64,000 nt of DNA from Niallia sp. FSL W8-0635 (GTDB lineage: Bacteria; Bacillota; Bacilli; Bacillales; Cytobacillaceae), in NCBI RefSeq assembly GCF_038007965.1, contig NZ_JBBOYD010000001.1, forward strand, positions 4,132,501 to 4,196,500. Direction: 5' to 3'. Under the pieces are notes generated by a model, which saw only the letters and a list, made by a program, of their open reading frames with translations, was not told the DNA's origin and did not search any database. Shown here piece after piece: positions 8,472-17,612 of this stretch. Within the stretch, counting starts at the first letter, position 1. The number at the start of each line of letters is the position of its first letter. The position numbers and the translations under genes are program-made.

Positions 8472-9211
8472 ATGGACAAAGTTCACTATTTGTCTTTTTA
8501 TGGTGCCAGGCACCGCCTATTTGAATACGATATAAAAACAGCAATAAGAAATGGCGAGCGTGGTATTGTGAAGAATCGCGTTGAAATTGCTTCTGTATGG
8601 GTGCAAGTAATCGGAACAATTCTTGCTGCTATAGGAAACAGTGTTTGGGAAATACTTAGTGAAGACGAAGTAAAAAACTTAGATTTAGTGGGAAATGTTT
8701 TACAAGCTTTCGGGAATGCCGTACAGGCAGATCAACAAGAAACGGTAACCTTTGAAAAGATAGGCACACAGATTCAAGCAATCGGGAACACCGTTGTGGC
8801 TAGTTCGTATATTTTATTTGAAGATGAATTAGAAAGTAAATAATCATTAAAGGGAATTGGCTCCAGGCATTCGGTGCGCTAGTCGAAGCAGTTGATGAGG
8901 TGCTCGATAACTCAGGACCGGAACAAACATTAAATATCTTAGGTAATACCACACAGGCAGTCGGCAACTCCTTCCAAGCAATCGGCGGGAAGCATATCCT
9001 CTTTAACAATAAAGATAAGGGACTATTTCTAGTAATAAGTGGAAGCTGGATACAAGCAGTGGGAACGATACTAAATGCAATTGGCCAAACCGATGAGGAA
9101 TTGGCAGAAAATAACCATGTTAACCAAAATAAGAGTGTAGAAGATGCCTCTTCCTTTTATGAGCAAGAAAATCTCAAGCGAGCATGGGGAGCAGGGAATA
9201 AATATTATTAG
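8472..9211 (+). pseudogene. Broken gene for a repetitive GN/QAxG-repeat protein (DUF6944-like)
   Basis: Two adjacent frames encode one protein made of short repeats of the form W(V/I)QAxGxxxxAIGN: IQAIGNTV, LQAFGNAV, WLQAFGALVEA, TQAVGNSFQAIG, WIQAVGTILNAIG. The first frame stops at 8843. The second is open from about 8840 in another phase and continues the repeats without a gap, so a small indel near 8838-8852 has split the gene. At the 5' end, REP copy c replaces the native start and no good ribosome binding site precedes the first repeat. The repeat style resembles proteins annotated as DUF6944 in Bacillaceae (from memory). Function unknown; probably inactive here. Confidence 0.6.
8485..8514 (+). 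repeat. Truncated REP-like element, copy c
   Basis: Only the right end is present: TTTGTCTTTTTAT followed by GGTGCCAGGCACC (8502-8514), with the central base changed from T to A. It lies directly before the first recognisable codons of the broken repetitive-protein gene. Confidence 0.7.
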
Positions 9212-9237
9212 CAAAGTTCGAAGTTCAAGGTTAATAA

Positions 9238-9335
9238 ACAAAAAAAGGAAAAGAAATCAATAAAATGATTCCTTCCCCTTTGTCCTTCTGAGAAAGACAG
9301 AATGTGCAATTTGTCTTTTTATGGTGCCTGGCACC
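9238..9335 (+). repeat. REP-like multi-hairpin element, copy d
   Basis: Full copy with palindrome GGTGCCTGGCACC at 9323-9335. It sits 24 bp beyond the stop of the minus-strand chemoreceptor gene, where its reverse complement forms a stem of GGAAAAG/CTTTTCC type followed by T residues. Confidence 0.85.
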
Positions 9336-9359
9336 ATTATAGACACCATTTAGGACCCA

Positions 9360-11060
9360 TTATAACTTAAATCGATTAACAAGCACTTGCAAGTTTTCCG
9401 CCATCTTAGATAGAGAAGCTGAGGAAGCTGTAATTTCCTCCATAGATGCCATCTGTTCTTCCGCAGCAGATGCAACATTTTGTGTATTGTTTGCAGAGCT
9501 TAGAGAAATACGAGCCATTTCCTCCATCGAAGCATTAACTTGTTCAATACTTGCGGACATTTCCTCTGTTACAGCAGAAACCTCTTGAATTTGGGTAGTA
9601 ACTTCTTCAATTGATCGAAGAATTTTTTGAAAACCTTCGCTTGTTTCATGTATGACATCCATTCCTAACGATGTCTCAACAGATCCTTTGTTCATTAGGT
9701 CTACAGCTTGTGTGGTATCTACTTGTATATGACTTATTAAACTAGCTATCTGATCTGCTGAATCCTTGGATTGCTCAGCAAGTTTTCTTACTTCTTCAGC
9801 AACTACAGCAAAGCCTTTTCCATGTTCTCCCGCTCGTGCTGCTTCAATCGCTGCGTTAAGTGCTAATAGATTGGTTTGATCAGCAATTCTCGTTATCACT
9901 TCTGTAATTGTACCGATTTTATTAGATTGTTCTCCTAATTTTTTAATAACAGTAGCCGAGTCACTTACAGATGAATGGATAACATTCATTTGTTTTATTG
10001 CCTTTTGAATGGATTCATTCCCAATATTGGCTTCATTATTAGTTTCCGCGGCTAATTCCGAAACAGAGGATGTCGTTACAGCTACTTGTTGCATTCCAAT
10101 AGCCATCTCTTTCATTGCTTGTGAACCTTCCATTGCTCCTTGCTCCTGTATTTCTGCACTACTAGCCACTTCTTGAATAGAAGAAGCAATGTGACTTGTT
10201 GCACGAGACGTCTGTTCTGCACTTGCTGTTAACTCCTCTGAAGATGCAGCTACTTGATCTGATGTAGAACCAATTTGGCCTATCATCTTACGTAGGCTAC
10301 CAATCATTCGATTAAAGGAATGAGCTAACTCTCCAATTTCATCTTGAGATCTCACGGAGAGCTCCTTCGTAAGATCTCCTTCCCCATCAGAAATATCCTT
10401 TAACTGTTTATTAATTATCTGAATCGGACGTACAATTGTCCTTGTAAAAAATATACTATAGATAATAGCAATTATTCCAGATATCACCATCACTACTATG
10501 AGCATAGTTAGTAATGATTGAACCGTATCATTAATTACCTTAATTTTCGGACCTACCATCCACATACCAATTACATTGCCATTGTTATCCTTAATTGGTT
10601 TATACATCGTCAAATATTTCTGTCCAGCAATGTCCGCTTCTCCTACATAGGTATCCTCTGTTTTAAGTACAACTTCTGATATCGAGCTATCTGCTTTTTG
10701 ACCAATCCTTCTTTCTCCATCCACGATTACGTTGGTAGCAACGGTTGTATCGCCTTGAAAAATATTTGCTATTCCACCAGTTACTTCCCCTATTTTATCC
10801 AGAAGCTCACTATTATCATTAATCTTTACATCTCCTTTATAAAGTTCACCATCTTTAATAGTCCAATCTCCTTTATATGTTGCATCTAGCCATTTATAGC
10901 CGAGGCCAGAAACTACACTTACTCTATCAGAAAATACATCATGCATAGCTCTATTTACTTGAAAATACGTTACACAACCAATAATAATGGATAAAAATAA
11001 AATAATGACTATTATCATAAGATTAATCTTCATTCTAATATTGAAGTTTTTAATTTTCAT
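9360..11060 (-). CDS. Methyl-accepting chemotaxis protein with a single Cache-type sensor
   Basis: Chemoreceptor of 566 residues. A first membrane segment (about 12-34) precedes an extracytoplasmic domain of about 150 residues ending in GMWMVGPK, typical of single Cache sensors. A second membrane segment (about 188-210) leads into HAMP (about 211-263) and a long MA signalling coiled coil. The conserved tip contains [24 protein letters not shown] and [15 protein letters not shown], which contacts CheA/CheW. It is monocistronic, with REP copy d directly downstream. No convincing sigma-D promoter was found upstream. The ligand is unknown. Confidence 0.92.
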   Translation of the reverse strand: MKIKNFNIRMKINLMIIVIILFLSIIIGCVTYFQVNRAMHDVFSDRVSVVSGLGYKWLDATYKGDWTIKDGELYKGDVKINDNSELLDKIGEVTGGIANIFQGDTTVATNVIVDGERRIGQKADSSISEVVLKTEDTYVGEADIAGQKYLTMYKPIKDNNGNVIGMWMVGPKIKVINDTVQSLLTMLIVVMVISGIIAIIYSIFFTRTIVRPIQIINKQLKDISDGEGDLTKELSVRSQDEIGELAHSFNRMIGSLRKMIGQIGSTSDQVAASSEELTASAEQTSRATSHIASSIQEVASSAEIQEQGAMEGSQAMKEMAIGMQQVAVTTSSVSELAAETNNEANIGNESIQKAIKQMNVIHSSVSDSATVIKKLGEQSNKIGTITEVITRIADQTNLLALNAAIEAARAGEHGKGFAVVAEEVRKLAEQSKDSADQIASLISHIQVDTTQAVDLMNKGSVETSLGMDVIHETSEGFQKILRSIEEVTTQIQEVSAVTEEMSASIEQVNASMEEMARISLSSANNTQNVASAAEEQMASMEEITASSASLSKMAENLQVLVNRFKL

Positions 11061-11421
11061 TCTTTTATACTTTCCTTTCTTAATATAATATACAAAATTG
11101 ATACACTAAACTTTTGCTTACTTAATAGAATATTGTTCTATTAATCCAACTAATTAATTTCTATTTATCACCTTCATAACTTCAGGGTCATCGTTTTATA
11201 TTCCCTATTTTAATAACTTTCCTAAAACTAAAACGAACATAGGTATTTCTATCTAACTATCGGACGAAAAAATACGATGTTCCAGATTTTCTTACACTGA
11301 AAATTTTACCAATATAACATTTGAAAGAGCAGGACAAAAAACGAAATTAGTACCATAAAGGAGTTAAGGCACTTGGTAAGAAAAAACATATCGAATGCCC
11401 TGCAACAATTTCAAGGCTATT
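11061..11421. other. Intergenic, no gene recognised
   Basis: AT-rich spacer between the divergent chemoreceptor and germination genes. No coding frame with support was seen; the region must hold the chemoreceptor promoter. Confidence 0.5.
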
Positions 11422-11521
11422 AAACAAAAAAAGGAAAAGAAATCAATAAAATGATTCCTTTTCCTTTGTCCCTCTGAGAAAGACAGAACGTACAATTTGT
11501 CTTTTTATGGTGCCTGGCACC
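11422..11521 (+). repeat. REP-like multi-hairpin element, copy e
   Basis: Full copy closely matching copy d, with palindrome GGTGCCTGGCACC at 11509-11521. Unlike the other full copies it is not at a gene's 3' end: it lies 81 bp upstream of the GerA-type gene. Confidence 0.85.
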
Positions 11522-11602
11522 CCTTATTGGCACCAGTAAAAATAATAATATTATAGACATTTTCTCAAACTAAGGTAAATAACACTTTTAGGGTGAGATA
11601 AA

Positions 11603-13051
11603 ATGTTGACAATAGAATTCCAAGAAAGTCTTCAAGAAAATATTAGCAATATAAAGAATACTTTTAATCATACATCAGACCTTATTGTAAGAAAAATCAA
11701 ACCGAAAAGCGACGGTTCTTTCGAAATCAACATCGTATATTTGGATGGAATTATTAATACAGACCATCTGCAAGAATATGTTGTCAAACCAATATTAGAA
11801 CATGTTAAAACGGCGACAAAGGAATTTCTTATTGACGAAATGATTGATAGAATTATTGAATCGGCTGATGTGAAAACCACTAATAAATACAAGGACTTAA
11901 TAGATGCTATTATTCAAGGAAATACCATACTATTAATTAATGGATACCAGAAAGGAATTATTATATCATCAACTAATTGGAAGGAAAGAAGCATTGAAGA
12001 ATCACTAGGAGAACGGTCACCCAAGGGACCAGTTATTGGGCTAACGGAACAAATGAAAACAAATATCAATTTGTTAAGAAGCATAATAAAAACCCCCGAT
12101 TTCTGTGTAGAAGAAATGGAATTTGGGTCAATCTCCAAAACAGCAGTTTCTATCTTATTTATTGAAGGCATTGTTGATAAAGGAATTTTAATGGAAGTGC
12201 GAAAAAGGTTAAAAAGCCTTAAAATAAAGTATTTACTAAATTCAAAAGTTGTAGAATATGTGTTAGAAGGAAAACCTAGAACATTTTTCAATTTAGCAAG
12301 AACTACAGGACGTATTGACGGAGTAGCGTCTTCATTATATGAAGGAAGAGTTGCAATAATAGTAGATGGTTTTCCCTATACTATTATCGCCCCCACCCTT
12401 TTTATGGATTTATTTCAGGCACCGGATGAATATCATGAAAAATCTGGCCGTTTCACAAATCGAATGATAAGAATGATCTGTTTTATTCTAGCGGTATACT
12501 TACCTGCTATTTATATTACGATAGCTAATTTTCATAAAAAAGAGTTACCCAACAAAATTTCAGAGGCATTAATATCTAAAGATGAGTTATTATCAACCTT
12601 TTGGGAAATGGTTATTCTATTATTTCTCCTAAAAATATTATTAGATGCTTCATTTCGCATTCCAAAAAGTGCAGTGATTTTACTTTCCTTAATCGGAACA
12701 ATTGTAATAGGCGAAACAGCTGTTACAGCTAAACTAATTCATCCAGTTAGTCTCATAATAGTAGGAATAACAGCCATTTCTAGTTATCTACTCGCAAATA
12801 GAGGAATGTTTGCTGCTGAAAATACTTTGAGACCGATTTTTTTAATCATAGCTAATTTTTTTGGATTTAACGGAATAATTATTGCTTTAACTATTCAAAT
12901 CATTTATATGGTAAGCCTTAAATCTATAGGAGTTCCCTATCTTTCTCCTTTGATTCCATTTAGAATACAGGAATTAAAAGATACCATTTTCAGAGGAGAT
13001 TTACAGACAATTATAAATAGCAAACACTCATATACTGAGGACAATGATTAA
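11603..13051 (+). CDS. GerA-family spore germination receptor A subunit (orphan)
   Basis: GerA/GerAA-type subunit of 482 residues, in the usual range. The N-terminal hydrophilic half includes NHTSDLIVRKI; the middle contains the family signature GRIDGVASSLYEGRVAIIVDG and APTLFMDLFQAPDEY. The C-terminal third (about 290-460) has several membrane segments and ends with PFRIQELKDTIFR. These proteins sit in the inner spore membrane with B and C subunits and detect germinants. Here no B or C subunit follows, and the gene ends at its own terminator, so it is an orphan. Start supported by GGGTGAG before the ATG. Confidence 0.9.
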   Translation: MLTIEFQESLQENISNIKNTFNHTSDLIVRKIKPKSDGSFEINIVYLDGIINTDHLQEYVVKPILEHVKTATKEFLIDEMIDRIIESADVKTTNKYKDLIDAIIQGNTILLINGYQKGIIISSTNWKERSIEESLGERSPKGPVIGLTEQMKTNINLLRSIIKTPDFCVEEMEFGSISKTAVSILFIEGIVDKGILMEVRKRLKSLKIKYLLNSKVVEYVLEGKPRTFFNLARTTGRIDGVASSLYEGRVAIIVDGFPYTIIAPTLFMDLFQAPDEYHEKSGRFTNRMIRMICFILAVYLPAIYITIANFHKKELPNKISEALISKDELLSTFWEMVILLFLLKILLDASFRIPKSAVILLSLIGTIVIGETAVTAKLIHPVSLIIVGITAISSYLLANRGMFAAENTLRPIFLIIANFFGFNGIIIALTIQIIYMVSLKSIGVPYLSPLIPFRIQELKDTIFRGDLQTIINSKHSYTEDND

Positions 13052-13104
13052 TTTTATTGACATGGTCACCCTTTGCGATATGCACAAAATCTATTTCTAC
13101 AGGA

Positions 13105-13132
13105 GTCAACATATTTAATGTTGGCTTTTTTT
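13105..13132 (+). terminator. Rho-independent terminator after the GerA-type gene
   Basis: CAACAT (13107-13112) pairs with ATGTTG (13118-13123) around a 5-nt loop, followed by a T-run from 13126. Confidence 0.7.
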
Positions 13133-13157
13133 GTTGCTAACTTAAAGGATTGAAACG

Positions 13158-13252
13158 AAAAAAGGAAAAGAAACCAAAAAGATGATTCCTTTTCCCTTGT
13201 CCTTCTGAGAAAGACAGATTTGGCATTATGTCTTTTTATGGTGCCTGGCACC
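13158..13252 (+). repeat. REP-like multi-hairpin element, copy f
   Basis: Full copy with palindrome GGTGCCTGGCACC at 13240-13252, only 7 bp beyond the stop of the minus-strand APC permease gene. It is the only visible terminator candidate for that operon. Confidence 0.85.
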
Positions 13253-13259
13253 ATTACCT

Positions 13260-14636
13260 CTACTCCTCCAAATCCAAAGAAGTATCCTTCTTAAAAACTT
13301 TCAACAAAATCAAATAAACAATCCCGATTGCCAACCAAATAAATCCTAATTTCTTAGACAATGGGTCTAGGTTAATCCATACGTAGCCAATAACGGCAAA
13401 TCCGATTAGTGGTAACACGAGATGTCTAACATAATCTTTACTTTTTTGTTTTTTAATAAAGTAAATGACAACCGATGCATGTAAGAATAAGAATGCTGAT
13501 AACGCGCCAAAGTTAACAACGGAAGCTAAGGAGTTAATTTTGGATGAAAAGAATGCTGTTACGATTAAAGAGATTACTGCTACTACTAATGTACTTGCAT
13601 ATGGTGTTTTGAATTTCGGGTGAATTTTTGATAGAAACTTTGGTAGCTTACGGTCACGAGCCATACTGTAAAGAATTCGTGAAATGGCTGCTTGTGCAAC
13701 AAGTGCGTCAGCAATTCCCCAAGCTAGAGCTGTAGCCAAGATGGTTGTCCATTTCAACCAAGTACCACCAGCTATTTCCGCAATTTGATAGAAGGCAACA
13801 TCTGCATTTTCAAATGTCGTATAATCTGGCCAGATTAGTGCTGCTACCCATGTTTGAATAATAAATAATAAGCCAACTACAAGTAAGGAGAAGATAATTG
13901 CTCGACCAACTGCTTTGCTTCCACCTTTGGACTCCTCCGCTAACGTGGAAATCGCGTCAAAGCCTAAGAAGCTTAATACCGCAATCGACACAGCTCCCAT
14001 GACCACGCTCATGCTGAAGTTATCCGCATCATACAATGGTTTAAATGTGAATTCAGCTCCATTCACCCCTTGTACAATGGCAACAATACCTGTTACCACA
14101 AATACAGCTAAAACAATAAGCTCCAATACAACAATAATTTTGTTCGCTTTTGCTGTAAATTCAATACCTACTACGTTAACTACCGTGTTAATTCCGATGA
14201 AAATAACAAGCCATACTAAAAGCGGAATTTCTGGAACTATATCATGTAATGCCGCTGCACTAACTAAATATAAAAGCGCTGGTACAAAAATATAATCGAG
14301 TAAGATTAACCAGCCTGCAATAAAACCAACAGACTCATTGATCCCACGTTGTGCATAAGAATAAACAGAGCCTGCGATTGGAAATGCCTCAGACATTCTT
14401 GCATAGCTTAATGCTGTAAAAATCATCCCAACCATCCCTATTAAGTACGCTAAGGCAACCATCCCATTGGAGCCTTGAGCAACCGATCCATAAATACCAA
14501 ATGGTGCAATTGGTACCATGAAAACTAAACCGTATATCAGTAGATCCCAAAAAGTTAAGGAGCGTTTAAGCTCTTGCTTATAGCCAGTCGAAGACACTTG
14601 GGCATTGTTTGAAGTTGATTTCTCTGGAACTGCCAT
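13260..14636 (-). CDS. APC-family amino acid/amine permease, last gene of the amide operon
   Basis: Membrane transporter of 458 residues with about twelve segments. The amino acid-polyamine-organocation family is shown by SLTFWDLLIYGLVFMVPIAPFGIYG near the N-terminus, FPIAGSVYSYAQRGINE in the TM3 region and FLGFDAISTLAEESKGG around the middle. It follows the acetamidase/formamidase gene by 3 bp, with GGAGC of its ribosome binding site inside the end of that gene, so the two are coupled. It may import the amide or export the product; the substrate cannot be read from sequence. Confidence 0.88.
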   Translation of the reverse strand: MAVPEKSTSNNAQVSSTGYKQELKRSLTFWDLLIYGLVFMVPIAPFGIYGSVAQGSNGMVALAYLIGMVGMIFTALSYARMSEAFPIAGSVYSYAQRGINESVGFIAGWLILLDYIFVPALLYLVSAAALHDIVPEIPLLVWLVIFIGINTVVNVVGIEFTAKANKIIVVLELIVLAVFVVTGIVAIVQGVNGAEFTFKPLYDADNFSMSVVMGAVSIAVLSFLGFDAISTLAEESKGGSKAVGRAIIFSLLVVGLLFIIQTWVAALIWPDYTTFENADVAFYQIAEIAGGTWLKWTTILATALAWGIADALVAQAAISRILYSMARDRKLPKFLSKIHPKFKTPYASTLVVAVISLIVTAFFSSKINSLASVVNFGALSAFLFLHASVVIYFIKKQKSKDYVRHLVLPLIGFAVIGYVWINLDPLSKKLGFIWLAIGIVYLILLKVFKKDTSLDLEE

Positions 14637-14639
14637 CGT

Positions 14640-15557
14640 TTAATTCGCTCCTTCTTGGAAAAGTTCGATGTTGTATGCTTCCAAAATAGCTCTTGGAACG
14701 AAGAAGCGTGCTGTTTTCAATGGATCGACAATCTGACTAATTTGCGAATCTCCAGCTGCACTCATTAACATAGTGAATTCTTCGAGCGATAGGTCAGTAT
14801 GTGGTCTTAATAGATGAATCATTTCTTTTACAGCCAGATTTGCGGCGTCATCCAATGATTTCATGGAAACTAAAGAAGCTACGCCCTCTTCATTTTCAAG
14901 AACAGGGAAGTTCAAGCTATGTCCTTTAATCACCTCAAGCATTACCGTCACCTTTGCAGGAATTTCAATACCAGATACACCAATTTCCCCATCTCCCATT
15001 GCAGCGTGTAAATCGCCTAATGCAAATAAGGCTCCCTCTTGGAAAACTGGAAAGTAAAGTATCGCGCCAGTTGTGATTAGTTTTGTGTCCATGTTTCCAC
15101 CGTGCGCTCCTGGTGTTCCGTTATTGACTGCTTCCTTTTCCGGAGCAACACCAATTACACCAATCATTGGATTTAATGGCAATGCTAGTTTGTCATTAAA
15201 AATCGCTTTGTTATCTTGAATTGGAATGATCTTCGCCGTGAAGTTTTTGATTTCATCCCCCATCACGCCAAGGCCAGGACCAACTACCATAACCCCTCTT
15301 TCTCCAAGCTCAATGTTATCAATCTTCACTTTCAGAATATCTCCTGGCTGCGCTCCTTCCACGAAGATTGGTCCAGTTGCCGGATTAATTTGATCCCAGT
15401 CAATTGCCTGAAATGTTGTGTCATTGGAAGTAATCTGATTTTGGAAACAATCATATGTATCAATGACCACTTGTGATCCTGACTGCAGTGTCATTGCCGG
15501 CTTGTTTGCTTTATCCATTGCATAAATATACGATTCTTTTGATAAATGGTTCGCCAT
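14640..15557 (-). CDS. Acetamidase/formamidase-family amidohydrolase
   Basis: FmdA/AmdA-family enzyme of 305 residues, hydrolysing short aliphatic amides to ammonia and the acid. Typical features are GPIFVEGAQPGDILKVKI near 62-80, an acidic/His-rich centre with GAHGGNMDTK, and FALGDLHAAMGDGE, which carries the conserved Asp-His-Glu residues of the active site. AGGAGGGG precedes the ATG. It lies 104 bp downstream of the symporter/two-component genes. That gap holds two similar TTTTGNGCAAA / TTTTGCAAA stretches that could be response-regulator sites (speculative). Acetamide and formamide cannot be told apart. Confidence 0.9.
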   Translation of the reverse strand: MANHLSKESYIYAMDKANKPAMTLQSGSQVVIDTYDCFQNQITSNDTTFQAIDWDQINPATGPIFVEGAQPGDILKVKIDNIELGERGVMVVGPGLGVMGDEIKNFTAKIIPIQDNKAIFNDKLALPLNPMIGVIGVAPEKEAVNNGTPGAHGGNMDTKLITTGAILYFPVFQEGALFALGDLHAAMGDGEIGVSGIEIPAKVTVMLEVIKGHSLNFPVLENEEGVASLVSMKSLDDAANLAVKEMIHLLRPHTDLSLEEFTMLMSAAGDSQISQIVDPLKTARFFVPRAILEAYNIELFQEGAN

Positions 15558-15661
15558 GCTTATCCCCTCCTAGAAATGTTACTACCTATTCTAGCTTGTT
15601 TACCCGGAGAATGTTTGCAAAATTTTGAAGTCTTTTTGCACAAAACTGGCTTATTTTCAGA

Positions 15662-16915
15662 TTATTTATATTTTTCCAAAATAAATAATACAAAACAGCA
15701 AATCAATGCTGCGATTGGAGCAACTAACCAAATTTCTTCCATCCATATAGTCAATCCAATACTCACTAATGTCATAACTACCATAATCAGGGTAAAATTC
15801 TTTGCCCGAAATGTTCGTCCGATCATAAAAGGACAACCTGCCGCTCCAAAAAAACCTAGGAAAAAAGGAAGCCATGCAGACATACTCTCCGACAAGAAGA
15901 TCGCTAATAGACCTAACACACTACAAGCAATAACCCCTATTAAGTATCCATGCCTTAGTAATCTGTACGCATAATGATTAGTCCTGTCCCTACTCTTTAT
16001 CTTTAAAAAGACACTAATTAGTGAAAATAGGGATGTCCCGATTCCAATTGCTAATGCTCCTAATACGATAAAGATGATGATATGGATGATGACTTGATTC
16101 ATTTGCTCCACTGCTTGATTTTGGACAAAAAGAAAGAAGCTAAAGGAAAAAATCGAAAGCATAAATGCGAACCAAATAAAAGTAGAAAGACGTAATACGG
16201 TGACTCGGTGATTGGACTTCACGGCACTTGCTGTTTGCCAAAAAGATAGGTTCGTGCAGGCTTGTCCAAATACAACCAGAACAAACGTCATACTCGAGAA
16301 AATCACATCAGCAATGTTGCCACTAAACATCTCTCCCTGATATTTAGTGTATATAGTCTGAACACCTTCCCCTAAATATAAAAATAATGTAACAATAACT
16401 ACTACAAGAAAAATAGCATAAAAGATGGTTGAGCCTATCTTCCTAACACCATAGCTTCCACCTAAGCCAAAAAATACGAAGCAAAAGCTGATAAAAATGG
16501 CAATTCCTCCAACAGATAATACATCCAATAAAAAATAAGCAAGAATCGTAAATTGCACAAATAGACTTGCCATGCTGGAAAAAGCAAAGAACCACAGATG
16601 GGAATTCCCTTTCGCGTCTGTAACCTGCTTCACTTTTTCTTTGGTCATGATGTTGTTCAATAATAGGTACAAACCATATGTACAGATGATCAGGATGGGA
16701 AATGTCGTTAACTGAAAAGCTTGCATGGACAATACAGGGACAGCAACGGTCACGCCTGAGATAAATTGTAGCGAGATTCCATACGTCCCTGCACTTAACC
16801 CAAGTTCACGACTTGTTACCATGTATTCATGGATACTGCGATGTGCACCAATTTTTTCAATAAAAAGGATAAGGACAAAAAAACCGATAAATAAGAGAAT
16901 ATACCAATCAATCAT
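15662..16915 (-). CDS. Sodium:solute symporter-like membrane protein
   Basis: Polytopic membrane protein of 417 residues with about eleven to twelve hydrophobic segments. The N-terminal SxxEYMVTSRELGLSAGTYGISLQFISG pattern, a charged stretch then a Gly-rich helix, resembles the SSS family (proline/acetate/urea symporters), but it is shorter than most. It overlaps the end of the response-regulator gene by 8 bp, so it belongs to the regulatory operon. Role could be amide uptake or co-sensing with the kinase, as with other transporter-like proteins next to LytS-type kinases. Moderate certainty on family, low on substrate. Confidence 0.65.
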   Translation of the reverse strand: MIDWYILLFIGFFVLILFIEKIGAHRSIHEYMVTSRELGLSAGTYGISLQFISGVTVAVPVLSMQAFQLTTFPILIICTYGLYLLLNNIMTKEKVKQVTDAKGNSHLWFFAFSSMASLFVQFTILAYFLLDVLSVGGIAIFISFCFVFFGLGGSYGVRKIGSTIFYAIFLVVVIVTLFLYLGEGVQTIYTKYQGEMFSGNIADVIFSSMTFVLVVFGQACTNLSFWQTASAVKSNHRVTVLRLSTFIWFAFMLSIFSFSFFLFVQNQAVEQMNQVIIHIIIFIVLGALAIGIGTSLFSLISVFLKIKSRDRTNHYAYRLLRHGYLIGVIACSVLGLLAIFLSESMSAWLPFFLGFFGAAGCPFMIGRTFRAKNFTLIMVVMTLVSIGLTIWMEEIWLVAPIAALICCFVLFILEKYK

Positions 16916-17612
16916 GGAGCTTCTCCTTTAATTGACTAGGGGTGATTCCTTCCACTTTCTTAAAGGAATTACTAAAGTGATGCTGGCTGGAAAATCCAAC
17001 TCTTTGGGCTACTTCAAATAAGGACCATTGTGGGTTTTCCTGCATCAATTGTTTTGCTTTTTTTATGCGAAATCTTGTTATATACTCTGTAAACTTTTCC
17101 CCAGTTTCTTCCGCGAATTTTTTACTAAGGTATGTTGGAGAAACATACACTTGACTCGCTACATCTGCAAGCTGTAGTTTTTCTTGATAATGTTCGCGGA
17201 TAATCTGAAGCACGCTATTAACGAGCGTCGACTTGGTGTCAATCCATGCATGTTTATCCATAAAGTCATCAAGCATATCATAGAATTCCTTCTCAATTAC
17301 TGGTTTCACTAAGTAATCCATCACATGTAGCTTAATTGCTTGTTTAGCATATTGAAAGTCCTGATGTGCGGTAATAAGAACTACTTCTATTTGATTATTA
17401 TTAGATTGCAAAAATTCACAAAACTTCAAACCTGATTCCCCTGGTAATTGAATATCCACTAATGCAAGGGAGAAGTTTGTCTCTCTTAGCAGGAGCTTTG
17501 CTTCACTCGCATCTTCTGCCGTATAGATATTCCAATCTGGAAATTTCTTTGCTACTAGAAAGGAGAGTTGTTCCAGTTCCAATGGTTCATCATCTACTAT
17601 TAATATATTCAT
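16908..17612 (-). CDS. AraC-type response regulator (YesN family)
   Basis: Response regulator of 234 residues. The N-terminal receiver (about 1-120) has acidic pocket VDDEP, phosphoacceptor Asp53 in LVDIQLPGESG and Lys in VKPVIEKEF. The C-terminal AraC/XylS double helix-turn-helix (about 130-232) includes LADVASQVYVSPTYLSKKFAEETGEKF and VGFSSQHHFSNSFKKVEGITPSQ. Its start overlaps the kinase stop (ATGA), so the pair is translationally coupled. Likely activates the adjacent amidase/permease genes; this is inferred from position. Confidence 0.92.
   Translation of the reverse strand: MNILIVDDEPLELEQLSFLVAKKFPDWNIYTAEDASEAKLLLRETNFSLALVDIQLPGESGLKFCEFLQSNNNQIEVVLITAHQDFQYAKQAIKLHVMDYLVKPVIEKEFYDMLDDFMDKHAWIDTKSTLVNSVLQIIREHYQEKLQLADVASQVYVSPTYLSKKFAEETGEKFTEYITRFRIKKAKQLMQENPQWSLFEVAQRVGFSSQHHFSNSFKKVEGITPSQLKEKLHD

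Noticed and set aside
11230..11300. Sigma-D-type promoter for the chemoreceptor
   Set aside because: Only a weak -10 match (TCCGATAG on the minus strand near 11257) was found, with no TAAA-like -35 at the right distance.
12420..12432. CAGGCACCGG in the GerA gene as a further REP palindrome
   Set aside because: Only half of the palindrome is present, and it lies in conserved coding sequence (FQAPDEY).
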